A stretch of 37,264 bases of DNA from Thermoplasmata archaeon (lineage in GTDB: Archaea > Thermoplasmatota > Thermoplasmata > Lutacidiplasmatales > UBA184): positions 1 through 37,264 of the forward strand of contig JASHOK010000016.1 in the NCBI GenBank assembly GCA_030041175.1, written 5' to 3'. The notes beneath the pieces were generated by a model. It saw nothing but the letters and a program-made list of their open reading frames with translations, was not told where the DNA came from and did no database searches. How positions within the stretch are numbered: the stretch's first letter is position 1; each line of letters begins with the position of its first letter. This document shows, piece after piece, positions 1 to 7,688 of the stretch. A program made the translations under genes and the position numbers.

Positions 1-8
1 CTACAGGC

Positions 9-371
9 CTAGAACAGGCGACGAAGCTTCCACAGCGCCGCCGCGCCGACGCGGACATGCCCGGTCAGGGCGCTTGCGTCCCGGCCGATACCGACCAGCT
101 CGGTCGGACCCTCGACAAGACTGACGTGCCATCCGCCCTTTGCCAACGCCGAAGGGACTCCTCGGACCTCCCAGAGGCGGAGATGCGCTTCGTGCAGCAC
201 GGACGATGCCTTGGACTGCTCGGACAGGAACGGGCCCACCTGGATCGAGAGATTCCGCCGGTCGCCGTCTAGTCGCGCCAAGGTCGCGCCGTTGACCGAT
301 GCCTCAAGCGTGCCGGCGGCCACGTGCCGCAAGAGCCGGACCATTTCGCTCGCCGGGGACCGAGCCGTCAC
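9..371 (-). CDS. Hypothetical protein, 120 aa
   Basis: I do not recognise this protein. It reads as a plausible small soluble protein: a mixed hydrophobic/charged N-terminal half, beta-like segments in the middle (around residues 40-50 and 80-95) and a basic C-terminus ending LWKLRRLF. No signal peptide, membrane segment or cysteine motif is visible. The longest reading begins at a GTG (371); an ATG at 344 (residue 10) is an alternative start, and neither has a clear ribosome-binding site. It lies 158 nt downstream of tRNA-Leu(CAA) on the same strand, after a stretch in which I see nothing else. The function is unknown; the coding call rests on the open frame and protein-like composition only. 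Confidence 0.55.
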   Translation of the reverse strand: MTARSPASEMVRLLRHVAAGTLEASVNGATLARLDGDRRNLSIQVGPFLSEQSKASSVLHEAHLRLWEVRGVPSALAKGGWHVSLVEGPTELVGIGRDASALTGHVRVGAAALWKLRRLF

Positions 372-529
372 CCACGCCCTCTCGGACGGTGTGCCTGAGA
401 GTCGCTCCGACCGCTTAGCGGTGACGGAGCACCGCGGGAAGCGCGAGTGGGTCGACCGCAGCCTCGCACCCCCTAGCGCCGGGCAGTACCCTCAGGAGCT
501 GGCCGGCCTGCACGAAGTCTACGAAAAAC

Positions 530-612
530 TGCCGGGGCCAGGATTCGAACCTGGGAACTCCTTCGAGAGCAGATCTTGAGTCTGCCGCCTTTGGCCGCTC
601 GGCCACCCCGGC
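530..612 (-). tRNA. tRNA-Leu(CAA)
   Basis: An 83-nt class II tRNA folds on the minus strand. The acceptor stem is GCCGGGG/CCCCGGC with discriminator A at 530. The anticodon stem is GCAGA/TCTGC with loop CTCAAGA, giving anticodon CAA, which reads UUG. A long variable arm precedes the T arm, whose loop is TTCGAAT. There is no encoded CCA and no intron. It starts 25 nt after the stop codon of the RNase P protein gene on the same strand, so co-transcription with that gene is plausible. Confidence 0.96.
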
Positions 613-637
613 CTGCGGGAAGGGGGAGGCTCCTCCC

Positions 638-1048
638 TTATTCTTCTTCCCCTTGGTCGAAGTCCAATCCCTCGCCCATCTCGGCCGGCTCGTCGATGAG
701 GACGGCCTGTTCCCTCGGAATGGAACGGTCGGCGATGGGCTCGGCCGGCACGGGGTCGTGACGACGATGCTTGAGGTCCACCCTGCGGACCCGTCCGCAG
801 TTGAGACAGGTTTGAGTTCGGCGGCCGGAGCGGAGCCGGGTCCGGACGGTCCGGCCTTCGACCCAGAACGCGGAGCAGCCACGGCAGTAGAGGTCCCGGT
901 ACTCGCGGAGCAACCGCACGTTGTAGCGCATCCCGATGCGACGGGCCAGGGTCACGTACCGACGGGACAGATTGGGGGACGGTGCACGGGCCTCCGACTC
1001 GGCTAGCGTGAACAAGTCCTGGATCCGTTCCTGGGCGGCCCGGATCAT
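638..1048 (-). CDS. rnp4: Ribonuclease P protein component 4 (Rpp21/Rpr2 family), 136 aa
   Basis: This is a protein subunit of archaeal RNase P, which removes 5' leaders from pre-tRNA; Rpp21 works with Rpp29 on the specificity domain of the RNA. The N-terminal helices (residues 1-50) carry the family pattern of an AxERI segment followed by RRYVTLARRIGMRYNVRL. A zinc ribbon follows with two CxxC pairs at Cys55/Cys58 and Cys81/Cys84. The acidic C-terminal tail (about residues 105-136) is an extension. The ATG at 1048 overlaps the TGA of the upstream zinc-ribbon gene (ATGA), which fixes the start against a longer in-frame reading and implies translational coupling. The next gene downstream is tRNA-Leu(CAA), a substrate of the enzyme. 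Confidence 0.93.
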   Translation of the reverse strand: MIRAAQERIQDLFTLAESEARAPSPNLSRRYVTLARRIGMRYNVRLLREYRDLYCRGCSAFWVEGRTVRTRLRSGRRTQTCLNCGRVRRVDLKHRRHDPVPAEPIADRSIPREQAVLIDEPAEMGEGLDFDQGEEE

Positions 1049-1377
1049 CGCGGAGGTGCGCCGGCCGCGCCGCCCGCGTCGGCGGGCGGAACCCGGGCCC
1101 CGCATAGAGGGCAGAAAATGGCGACCGCCGATATCACATTGTTGCAGGTAGGGCAACGGCGGGAGCTGCTCGGAAGGGGGGCTCCGGCCCGAGAGGGCGC
1201 CGGCGGACCGGGCGACCACGTAGGGGTGGAGGGCGCCGAGGGCCCCCAGCGCGGCAGCGGAGCGGACGGCGGGATCGGGGTCGCCGACGGCACTTCCGGC
1301 GGGATCGTGGCGCCACAGCTCCGGCAGAACAGGATTCCCTCCGCTGCCGGCGCTCCGCATCGTGGACAGGTCGGCAC
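1045..1377 (-). CDS. Double zinc-ribbon protein, 110 aa
   Basis: This small protein has two zinc ribbons separated by a Pro/Ser-rich linker. The N-terminal ribbon has CPRCG (residues 4-8) and CRSCG (18-22); the second, near residues 74-94, has CPTCN and CPLCG. Such double zinc-ribbon proteins are common in archaea, usually as unassigned nucleic-acid-binding or adaptor proteins, and no catalytic motif is visible. The start is GTG at 1377 with no Shine-Dalgarno; a TATA-like TTAAAT on this strand lies about 25 nt upstream, consistent with a leaderless mRNA. The gene is first in a two-gene unit with the RNase P protein (4-nt overlap) and is divergent from the RNase H-fold gene at 1421. The exact function is unknown. 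Confidence 0.85.
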   Translation of the reverse strand: MPTCPRCGAPAAEGILFCRSCGATIPPEVPSATPIPPSAPLPRWGPSAPSTPTWSPGPPAPSRAGAPLPSSSRRCPTCNNVISAVAIFCPLCGARVPPADAGGAAGAPPR

Positions 1378-1385
1378 GACCCTGC

Positions 1386-1408
1386 AAAGTATATGCGGAA
1401 TTTAACCG
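1386..1408. promoter_or_regulatory. Putative bidirectional promoter (two TATA-like boxes)
   Basis: The 43-nt gap between the divergent GTG starts at 1377 (minus) and 1421 (plus) contains an AT-rich patch that stands out from the GC-rich surroundings. AAGTATATG (about 1387-1395) sits 26-34 nt before the plus-strand GTG, and TTAAAT on the minus strand (about 1400-1405) sits about 25 nt before the minus-strand GTG. Both spacings fit archaeal TATA-driven leaderless transcripts. This is inferred from position and composition only. Confidence 0.5.
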
Positions 1409-1420
1409 TCCACATCGGTA

Positions 1421-2233
1421 GTGCGACACCGGTCCGTAGCGCTAATCACTCGGGATCCGAGCCTGTATGCGGATCTCGCCGGTGCGTTGCGCGAGCGGAA
1501 GATTCCGACGGTGAGTCTACTGCCCGGGGACCGTATTCCGGCCACCGTTGCGGTCGTCCTGACGAGCCCGGAGGAGGCGGCGGGCATCGTATTCCCTCGA
1601 GTGATGGCCGTGGGCGGCGGTCAGGAACGTTCCGCCTTGTGGGCCGCGGTGGAGGGGGCGCTGACGGGGATTCCGGCGCAGGAGGTCGTCGTCGGGATCG
1701 ACCCCGGCCCTCGGCCCGGCTACGCGGTACTGTCGGCCGGGGTTTCCCTCGCCCAGGGTAGCCTAGACTCTCCCGAGGCGGTAGCGATGTTCGGCCGGCA
1801 GATCCAGCGCCGGTTCCCAGACGCCTCGGTCGTGTACCGCGTCGGAAGCGGCGACAGCACGTCGCGAGACCGGATACTTCAAGGCCTCTGGGACCTGCGT
1901 CGGCCGGTCGAGCTCGTCGACGAGAAGGGAACGACTCGGCGGGGCAAGCCCCGGCCCCGCGACCCGGAGTCCGCGGAGCGGATCGCCCGGGTCCGTGGCC
2001 ACCGGATCCATCTTCCCACGGCCGTCCGGGTAACGCCCGGAGAGGTGGCCAATCTCCAACGGATGAGTCGTGAGGAGAGCGGCGGTCGCTTCACGATCCC
2101 GAAGACTCTCGCGGTGCAGGTACTCGAAGGACGCATCTCGATGTCCGACGCTCTCCGAGAGGGAGAGCGACGCTACCCCCGTTCCGCCGGCCGCCCGGCC
2201 CCTGCCGGCCGAACCGCGCAAGAATCGTCTTAA
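1421..2233 (+). CDS. RNase H-fold (RuvC/YqgF-like) conserved protein, 270 aa
   Basis: The centre of the protein (about residues 85-110) carries the strand-one signature of the RNase H superfamily, VVVGIDPGPRPGYAVL, where the Asp is the usual first metal ligand; RuvC, YqgF and archaeal DUF460 proteins share this GIDPG pattern. The first 80 residues form a separate alpha/beta region, VALITRDPSLYADLAGALRE onward. The C-terminal 60 residues are basic and probably flexible. A nuclease or nucleic-acid-binding role is inferred, and I cannot assign the remaining catalytic acids with certainty. The start is GTG at 1421, probably leaderless behind the TATA-like box at about 1390. GluRS follows after only 24 nt, so the two genes are likely one operon. 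Confidence 0.72.
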   Translation: MRHRSVALITRDPSLYADLAGALRERKIPTVSLLPGDRIPATVAVVLTSPEEAAGIVFPRVMAVGGGQERSALWAAVEGALTGIPAQEVVVGIDPGPRPGYAVLSAGVSLAQGSLDSPEAVAMFGRQIQRRFPDASVVYRVGSGDSTSRDRILQGLWDLRRPVELVDEKGTTRRGKPRPRDPESAERIARVRGHRIHLPTAVRVTPGEVANLQRMSREESGGRFTIPKTLAVQVLEGRISMSDALREGERRYPRSAGRPAPAGRTAQESS

Positions 2234-2257
2234 GCGGCGACCTCGTCCGCGGCTCCG

Positions 2258-3988
2258 GTGCCGCTCCCGGACGACGTAGAGCGACGGCTCCGGCGCGTCG
2301 CCCTCGAAAATGCCATTCAGCACGATGGCGAGGCGCGGGCCGGACCGCTCGTGTCGCGACTGCTGGCCACCGAACCCACTCTTCGCCCCAGAGCGAGCGA
2401 GCTCCGGGACACTGCGGAGGCCGTTGCGGCGGAAATTTCCCGGATGAGTCGCGCAGAGCAGGAAGCGGCCCTGGTGGGCCTTGGAGGTCCCGAACCCGCG
2501 CCGGCGCGTCCGGAGGAGCGGGCGGAGGAGCTACCTCCGCTTCCCGACGCGACGGAGGGTGCCGTGGTCCTGCGAATGGCGCCGTTCCCGTCCGGGGCCC
2601 TTCACATCGGGAACGCCCGCATGATTTTCATTAATGGGGCCTACCGGCAGCGGTACGGCGGCCGGTTGCTGCTCGTGCTCGACGATACCGTCGGGTCGGA
2701 GGCAAAGCGGGTCGAGCTCGAATTCTTCGACCTCATCCAGCAGGACCTGGAGCGATCCGGGGTAAGGCCGGACGCGACGTACTACAAGTCCGACCGGCTT
2801 CCTCGTCACTACGAGTGGGCGGCGAAGGTCATCGACCGGGGGGCAGCCTACGTCTGCGTCTGCCCGCCCGACCTGTTGCGGGAGAACCGGCGACAGAGTA
2901 TCGCGTGCCCGGAGCGCTCGCAGTCCGTCGAAGTCACCCGCGGCGAGTGGGCGAAGATGCTGGACGGGGCCTACGCTCCGGGTGGAGCTGTGCTCCGGCT
3001 CAAGACCGATCTGCAGGATCCGGACCCCGCCTTCCGTGACCGCGTACTGCTGCGCATTAGCGACTTCGATCACCCCCGCGTCGGGCACCGGTATCGGGTA
3101 TGGCCGATGCTCGAATTCTCGTGGGCCGTCGACGACATCGAGCTGGGGGTCACTCACGTGGTCCGGGGGAAGGACCTGGTCATCGAGGACCGGATGCAGG
3201 AGTACATCTGGAGGATCCTGGGGATCACCGGTCCCCACTTTCTGCATTGGGGGATCCTCCGGGTGCGAGAGGCCAAGGTGGCGAAGAGCAAGGCCTACGC
3301 CGAGGTCCGCTCGGGCGAGTACGACGGCTGGGCGGATCCGCGAACCTGGAGTCTTCTGTCGTTAGACCGGCGCGGCATCACGGTCGAGGCGGTTCGGCGA
3401 TTCACGCTCTCCTTCGGACTGTCCCTCGCCGATATCGAGGTGCCGGCCGAGACGCTGTACGCCGAGAACCGGGCGTTGATCGATGCGACCACGCCCCGAC
3501 GACTGTTCGTACCGGATCCCCGCCTCGTGCACGTGGAGGGCTTTCCTGCGGACCTCTCGACCGTTGAGCTGCCCAACCATCCGGAGCGGTCGGAGTTGGG
3601 GGTTCGTCAGGTGGCAACCGGGCCGGATTTCTGGCTCCCGGCGAACGAACTGATTCGACATGCGGGCACCGAGCTGCGCCTCAAGGACCTGCTCAATCTC
3701 CAGCTCCCGGGCGACCTGACCCCCGGACCCGACGGCAAGATCCGCGCGTCCTTTACCTCGAAGGCCAACAAGAAGCTGCCCCGGATTCAGTGGGTCGGCG
3801 CAGCGGAGCCGGTCTCTGTCGACATCCTCGAGTTGGACGGAACCCATCGGACGGGGATGGGGGAGGCAGCCCTAGGCGCATCGGCGCCCGGGGACCGGCT
3901 GCAGTTCGAACGCGTAGGCTTCGTGCGCGTTGAGTCGAGCTGGAAGCCGGGTGCCACGCCGCTCCGGGTCTGCTACGGGCATCCGTAG
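2258..3988 (+). CDS. gltX: Glutamate--tRNA ligase, archaeal type, 576 aa
   Basis: This class I aminoacyl-tRNA synthetase charges tRNA-Glu. Archaeal enzymes of this type are usually non-discriminating and also make Glu-tRNA-Gln for the GatDE or GatCAB amidotransferase. An alpha-helical N-terminal extension (residues 1-95) is typical of archaeal GluRS. The HIGH motif appears as APFPSGALHIGNAR (about residues 107-121). The KMSKS-type loop is REAKVAKSKAY (about 338-348), preceded by the conserved HFLHWGILR. The C-terminal 150 residues form the GlnRS-like beta-barrel anticodon-binding region that separates archaeal from bacterial GluRS. The start is GTG at 2258, 24 nt after the upstream RNase H-fold gene. 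No amidotransferase gene lies in the window. Confidence 0.95.
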   Translation: MPLPDDVERRLRRVALENAIQHDGEARAGPLVSRLLATEPTLRPRASELRDTAEAVAAEISRMSRAEQEAALVGLGGPEPAPARPEERAEELPPLPDATEGAVVLRMAPFPSGALHIGNARMIFINGAYRQRYGGRLLLVLDDTVGSEAKRVELEFFDLIQQDLERSGVRPDATYYKSDRLPRHYEWAAKVIDRGAAYVCVCPPDLLRENRRQSIACPERSQSVEVTRGEWAKMLDGAYAPGGAVLRLKTDLQDPDPAFRDRVLLRISDFDHPRVGHRYRVWPMLEFSWAVDDIELGVTHVVRGKDLVIEDRMQEYIWRILGITGPHFLHWGILRVREAKVAKSKAYAEVRSGEYDGWADPRTWSLLSLDRRGITVEAVRRFTLSFGLSLADIEVPAETLYAENRALIDATTPRRLFVPDPRLVHVEGFPADLSTVELPNHPERSELGVRQVATGPDFWLPANELIRHAGTELRLKDLLNLQLPGDLTPGPDGKIRASFTSKANKKLPRIQWVGAAEPVSVDILELDGTHRTGMGEAALGASAPGDRLQFERVGFVRVESSWKPGATPLRVCYGHP

Positions 3989-4037
3989 CAGCCTCCATCT
4001 TCATAGCCCCAGCTCGCGTTTCCGTCTGCAGGGAACT

Positions 4038-4427
4038 ATGCGCTTCTCTCACACGTCCATCACCGTGCGCAACATGGAGGACAGCCTGCGATTCTACACG
4101 GAAGTGCTGGGCCTGCGGTTCGAGCGACGTCGAGCCATTCCGGAGAACCACGCGGAGATCGCGTTCGTCCAGGAGCCGGAGAGCGGCGCCCGGATCGAGC
4201 TCACGTACTGGGAGGGGAAGGAGCAGTTCGATCCGGGAGAGCAACTCGACCATCTAGCCTTCGAGCTGGACGACCTCGACGGCTTCCTCCGCCGGGTACG
4301 GGCACAGGGCGTGAAAGTGGCGAAAGAGCCCTACACCCTCAAGGGCGGATCGGGACGGCTAGCATTCATTCTCGACCCGAACGACGTCTGGATCGAATTG
4401 ATCGAGCGTTCGACCCCCGGACGGTGA
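4038..4427 (+). CDS. Glyoxalase I-like VOC family protein, 129 aa
   Basis: A single-domain vicinal-oxygen-chelate protein, about the usual length of a bacterial or archaeal glyoxalase I monomer (130 aa). The paired beta-alpha-beta-beta-beta modules are clear. All four expected metal ligands can be placed: His near the N-terminus in FSHTSITV, Glu in ARIELTYW, His in LDHLAFELDD and Glu in DVWIELIE. By family knowledge it would isomerise a methylglyoxal-thiol adduct; the thiol in this organism is unknown, so the substrate is not certain. I chose the ATG at 4038 because homology begins there; the in-frame extension upstream overlaps the GluRS gene and is low-complexity. The next gene, an MFS transporter, begins 9 nt downstream. 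Confidence 0.88.
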   Translation: MRFSHTSITVRNMEDSLRFYTEVLGLRFERRRAIPENHAEIAFVQEPESGARIELTYWEGKEQFDPGEQLDHLAFELDDLDGFLRRVRAQGVKVAKEPYTLKGGSGRLAFILDPNDVWIELIERSTPGR

Positions 4428-4436
4428 GCCTCGCTC

Positions 4437-5693
4437 GTGAGCTCCGCGACGCCGACGCACGCCGCTCCGGAGTCGTCGCGACTGCTCGGCGCGGTCTTCG
4501 GCGCTACGTTCTTCATCCGATTCGGATTCGGCTTGACCGTATCGATCTTCGCGTCCTACTTTGCCCGGGAGTCGGTCGGTCTGAACGCGGGCTCGGTGGG
4601 CCTGGTGGGTCTGCTGAGCTCGCTCGCTCCAATCGGCGAGGGACTCACCGTTCTCTTCTCGGGCGTGGCCACGGATCGGTACGGGCGTTTCCCCATCCTC
4701 CTCGCCGGCACCCTGGCGGCGGGAGCGTTGTTGGCAATCATGAGTCTCGGCCGGACGGCAGCTCTGCTGGGCAGCGTGAACTTCCTCTTCGGGGTCGCGA
4801 GCGGTGCCATCCTCGCCGCGAGTCTCGCGGTCGTTGCCGACCAGTCCGGCCGGAGCGAGCGAGGACTCGAAATGGGGCGGTTCGATGCCGTGAACCTGCT
4901 CGGCTACATTCTCGGGTTCGCGTGCGGATTCGGCGCTCTCGGAGCCATCCCGAACTCACAGTTGCCCTGGCTGTTCCGCTTGGGCGCCGCAGTCCTCTTC
5001 GTCGGCTTCGTCTTTGCCCTCTTCTCCGTCCGGGGCTATCGCGAGCGATCGGACCGGGCCACCTTCGAGCTCTGGCGGATCAGGGACGCGGTCCTGCGCC
5101 GAGACGTTCTCATCGTCGTCGCCCCGTGGTTTGTCATCTACATGCTGCTCGGTACGGCCTTTATCTTCCTCGGGTCGGCGGCGACCGGCGCTGGCCTCCC
5201 TACCACGTGGCTCGCCGCCCTGATTGGCGGGGGAGGACTGCTGTTGCTGCTGACGCAGCCCTGGTTCGGACGTCAGGCCGACCGCCGCGGTCGCCCGCTG
5301 TTCTTGTTGCTCGGCACCGTCGGATTTGTGAGCCTGCTCGTTCTCGCGGGGCTGGTCGCCCAGTACGGCCCACAACACGTGCTGCTGGCCGGTATCGGCG
5401 TCAGCGCACTCTTCGCACTCGGATACGGTCCGGCAGCTCTCGCCTCGCTCGCGGACGTCAGTCACTCGATCACCCGGGGAACCACGATGGCCGTCTACTC
5501 GCTCGTGATCAGCGCCGGCATGGTCGCGGGGCTCTGGGTCTCGTCGGGCCTCTACTCGACGTACCGGGTAGCCGGGCTGGATGCCTTTTTTGGAATCATC
5601 GCCGCGGGTCTCGCGATCCTCACGGGCGTCCGGCTCCGCGATCTTCGGCGGCAGCCGTCCACCCTACCGGCCCCGGCCCCTCCGGGCTCATGA
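4437..5693 (+). CDS. MFS transporter, 418 aa, probable 12 membrane segments
   Basis: A major facilitator superfamily permease. Hydrophobic helices alternate with short loops along its whole length, and the signature loop between helices 2 and 3 is present as GVATDRYGRFPILLAG (about residues 76-91). A partial repeat of that motif, GRQADRRGRPLFLLLG, lies between helices 8 and 9, as expected for a 6+6 layout. The substrate cannot be read from sequence; drug or metabolite efflux is as likely as uptake. The start is GTG at 4437, 9 nt after the glyoxalase-like gene, so the two may be co-transcribed. The stop codon abuts that of the convergent CDF gene in the palindrome TCATGA (5688-5693). Confidence 0.9.
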   Translation: MSSATPTHAAPESSRLLGAVFGATFFIRFGFGLTVSIFASYFARESVGLNAGSVGLVGLLSSLAPIGEGLTVLFSGVATDRYGRFPILLAGTLAAGALLAIMSLGRTAALLGSVNFLFGVASGAILAASLAVVADQSGRSERGLEMGRFDAVNLLGYILGFACGFGALGAIPNSQLPWLFRLGAAVLFVGFVFALFSVRGYRERSDRATFELWRIRDAVLRRDVLIVVAPWFVIYMLLGTAFIFLGSAATGAGLPTTWLAALIGGGGLLLLLTQPWFGRQADRRGRPLFLLLGTVGFVSLLVLAGLVAQYGPQHVLLAGIGVSALFALGYGPAALASLADVSHSITRGTTMAVYSLVISAGMVAGLWVSSGLYSTYRVAGLDAFFGIIAAGLAILTGVRLRDLRRQPSTLPAPAPPGS

Positions 5694-6572
5694 CTCGGGC
5701 TCGATCAGCAGGTGACGAACCTGCGGGAACGCCTCGCGCAACGTCAGGGACAGATGATCGATGGAAGTCTCGATCTCGTCGGTGTCCATGTCGTCGAGGA
5801 AATTGACCCGGAGCGCCAGCAGCACGTCGTCGGGTCCCAGCATCATGGACTGAAGCCCTCGCACCTTCCGGACGCGAGGATCCCGCTCCACGAGCGAAAG
5901 AACGGCGCGAGCCTGCTGTGGGGAGATCGCCTTGCCGACGAGCAGGTCTCGACTCTCGGCGGCCAGGACGATGCCGGTCACGACCATCAGCACCCCCACG
6001 ATGATCGCCGTGAGACCGTCCACGGCGGTGCTCGGCGTGTGGAACTCGTAGGCCAGGCCACCGAAGGCGACGCCGCTGCCGAGGACGGAGATGACGTCCT
6101 GGTAGAAGATCGTCTTGAGCCCCTGGTGGGCCGAGCCGAGAAAGTCGGTGATCGAGGCGCGGTCCCGACGTAGCTCGCGCAGGACTACCAGGATTCCGGC
6201 AAGACTCAGCAGCAGCGTCGCGCCCACCACAAGTAGACCCTCCGGAAGGTCGGTCACCCGGTGGTGGGAGGAGACCTGCTGGAAGCCGGACAACAGCACG
6301 TATCCGCCGGCGAACGTGAAGGCCAGGAGTCCGGCCGAGAAGGACCAGAAGAACCGCTCCTTGCCGTAGCCGAACGGGTGCTCGTGGTCCGGTGGTCGCT
6401 GTGAGGCGAGGAAGCCCCACATGACCATAGCGCCGGCAAAAACGTCACTCAGCGCGTAGACCGCCTGCGACAGCACCGCCCGGCTCCCGCCCGCAAGTGC
6501 TACCGTGAGGTTGACGGCGAAGAGCGCGACGTCCAGGCCCAGGGTGGCGGAGATGACCCACTGTGGACGCAT
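5688..6572 (-). CDS. Cation diffusion facilitator (CDF) family metal transporter, 294 aa
   Basis: A proton-coupled divalent metal exporter (Zn, Fe, Mn or Co by family) with the standard CDF layout of about six membrane helices and a soluble C-terminal dimerisation domain (about residues 205-294). Helix 2 carries the ALSDVF segment where the metal-site acid sits, and the loop before helix 3 has HEHPFGYGKERFFWSF, characteristic of one CDF branch. Helix 5 has TAVDGLTAII with the second acidic site. The cytoplasmic domain starts at about ISPQQARAVL and ends with LLIEPES. The true start is the ATG at 6572; the much longer open frame upstream runs antisense through the aldolase gene and is not protein-like. 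Confidence 0.92.
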   Translation of the reverse strand: MRPQWVISATLGLDVALFAVNLTVALAGGSRAVLSQAVYALSDVFAGAMVMWGFLASQRPPDHEHPFGYGKERFFWSFSAGLLAFTFAGGYVLLSGFQQVSSHHRVTDLPEGLLVVGATLLLSLAGILVVLRELRRDRASITDFLGSAHQGLKTIFYQDVISVLGSGVAFGGLAYEFHTPSTAVDGLTAIIVGVLMVVTGIVLAAESRDLLVGKAISPQQARAVLSLVERDPRVRKVRGLQSMMLGPDDVLLALRVNFLDDMDTDEIETSIDHLSLTLREAFPQVRHLLIEPES

Positions 6573-6698
6573 CCGTGCTCTCCGAGCTCGAGGGCCCCGA
6601 AGGGCATGCGCCCTATGCCCGGCCATCCTTATCAGACCGAGTGCGCGAGGCGGGACGGCTCTGACGGCGCGGCGTGCCGACGGGGCTGCCTGACCAAT

Positions 6699-6707
6699 CG
6701 TTAAATC
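6699..6707 (+). promoter_or_regulatory. TATA-like box of the aldolase gene
   Basis: GTTAAATCG is an AT-rich island in GC-rich intergenic DNA, centred about 34 nt upstream of the aldolase ATG. This predicts a transcript starting near 6728-6732 with a very short leader carrying the GGGAG ribosome-binding site. It is called from position and composition only. Confidence 0.5.
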
Positions 6708-6737
6708 GGCCCCTCCGGTAGGTGCGGTCGGGAGCCT

Positions 6738-7688
6738 ATGGCGGAGGCGGCAAAGGGTCCGAGCCCTGCAGCGGGCGGCCACCAGATGCGCCGACCGAGC
6801 CTCGATTCCATGGGCCTCGCGCCGGGCAAGAAGGCACGACTCAAGCGCCTCCTGTATGATTACGGACCCGGGGGCGGGACGCTTCTCGTCCTGCCCATCG
6901 ACCAGGGCCTCGAGCATGGGCCGTCCGACTTCTTCGAGAATCCGGAGGCGCTCGACCCGGACTATCAGTTCCGGCTGGCGCGAGAAGGGAACTTTTCCGC
7001 CATTGCGCTCCATGTGGGCCTGGCGCGGAAGTATTTCCACCGGTACGCGGGCGAGGTTCCGCTGATCCTCAAGCTCAACGGGAAGACGAACATTCCCGCC
7101 GACACGCACTCGTTCTCGGCGCTCACGGGGACTGTCGAGGACGCGGTCCGCCTCGGCGCCGACGCGGTGGGCTACACGGTGTACGTGGGGTCCCCGGGTC
7201 AGGATCGAGACTTTGCCCAGCTGAGCCAGGTGCGGGCCGATGCCGACAAGTTCGGCATGCCGTTGATCATCTGGGCCTACCCGCGGGGCGAGGCGATCGC
7301 GAAGAAGGGCGGTCGGGACAGTCTCTATGCCATCGACTACGCGGCTCGCGTGGCCCTCGAACTCGGCGCAGACGTCGTGAAGGTGAACTACCCAGTTCCG
7401 TCCGAGAAGGACAAGGAGTCGCCGCCGCCGTACAACACGCTCAGCTTGAGCCCCGAGCAGGCCTTCCACAAGGTGGTGCAGAGCGCAGGACGGGCGCTCG
7501 TGCTCGTCTCGGGCGGTGAGAAGGTCGGGGATACCGAGCTGCTCGCGAAGGTCCGTGCGTCCATGGACGCGGGCGCCACCGGGATCATCTTTGGGCGGAA
7601 CCTCTGGCAGCGACCCTTCGCGGACGCTCTGGCCATTACCCGGAAGATCCATGGGCTCTTCGCGGAGTACGCTCAGCCGCTCGAGTGA
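6738..7688 (+). CDS. fba: Fructose-bisphosphate aldolase class I, DhnA/archaeal type, 316 aa
   Basis: A Schiff-base aldolase of the DhnA/FbaB family used by archaea for reversible cleavage of fructose 1,6-bisphosphate in glycolysis and gluconeogenesis. It has a TIM-barrel layout. The N-terminal substrate-binding segment LPIDQGLEHGP places Asp55, and the Schiff-base lysine is Lys215 in ADVVKVNYP. The late phosphate-binding loops are VLVSGGEKV (about residues 255-263) and GATGIIFGRN (about 280-289). A 25-residue N-terminal tail precedes the core. The ATG at 6738 has GGGAG close upstream and a TATA-like box at about 6703. The stop lies inside the overlapping 5' end of the Tsr3 gene, so the two are probably one transcription unit. 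Confidence 0.95.
   Translation: MAEAAKGPSPAAGGHQMRRPSLDSMGLAPGKKARLKRLLYDYGPGGGTLLVLPIDQGLEHGPSDFFENPEALDPDYQFRLAREGNFSAIALHVGLARKYFHRYAGEVPLILKLNGKTNIPADTHSFSALTGTVEDAVRLGADAVGYTVYVGSPGQDRDFAQLSQVRADADKFGMPLIIWAYPRGEAIAKKGGRDSLYAIDYAARVALELGADVVKVNYPVPSEKDKESPPPYNTLSLSPEQAFHKVVQSAGRALVLVSGGEKVGDTELLAKVRASMDAGATGIIFGRNLWQRPFADALAITRKIHGLFAEYAQPLE

Noticed and set aside
4424-5806. A 460-codon frame overlapping the MFS gene
   Set aside because: It is Arg-rich with no hydrophobic pattern; the other frame encodes a clear MFS transporter.
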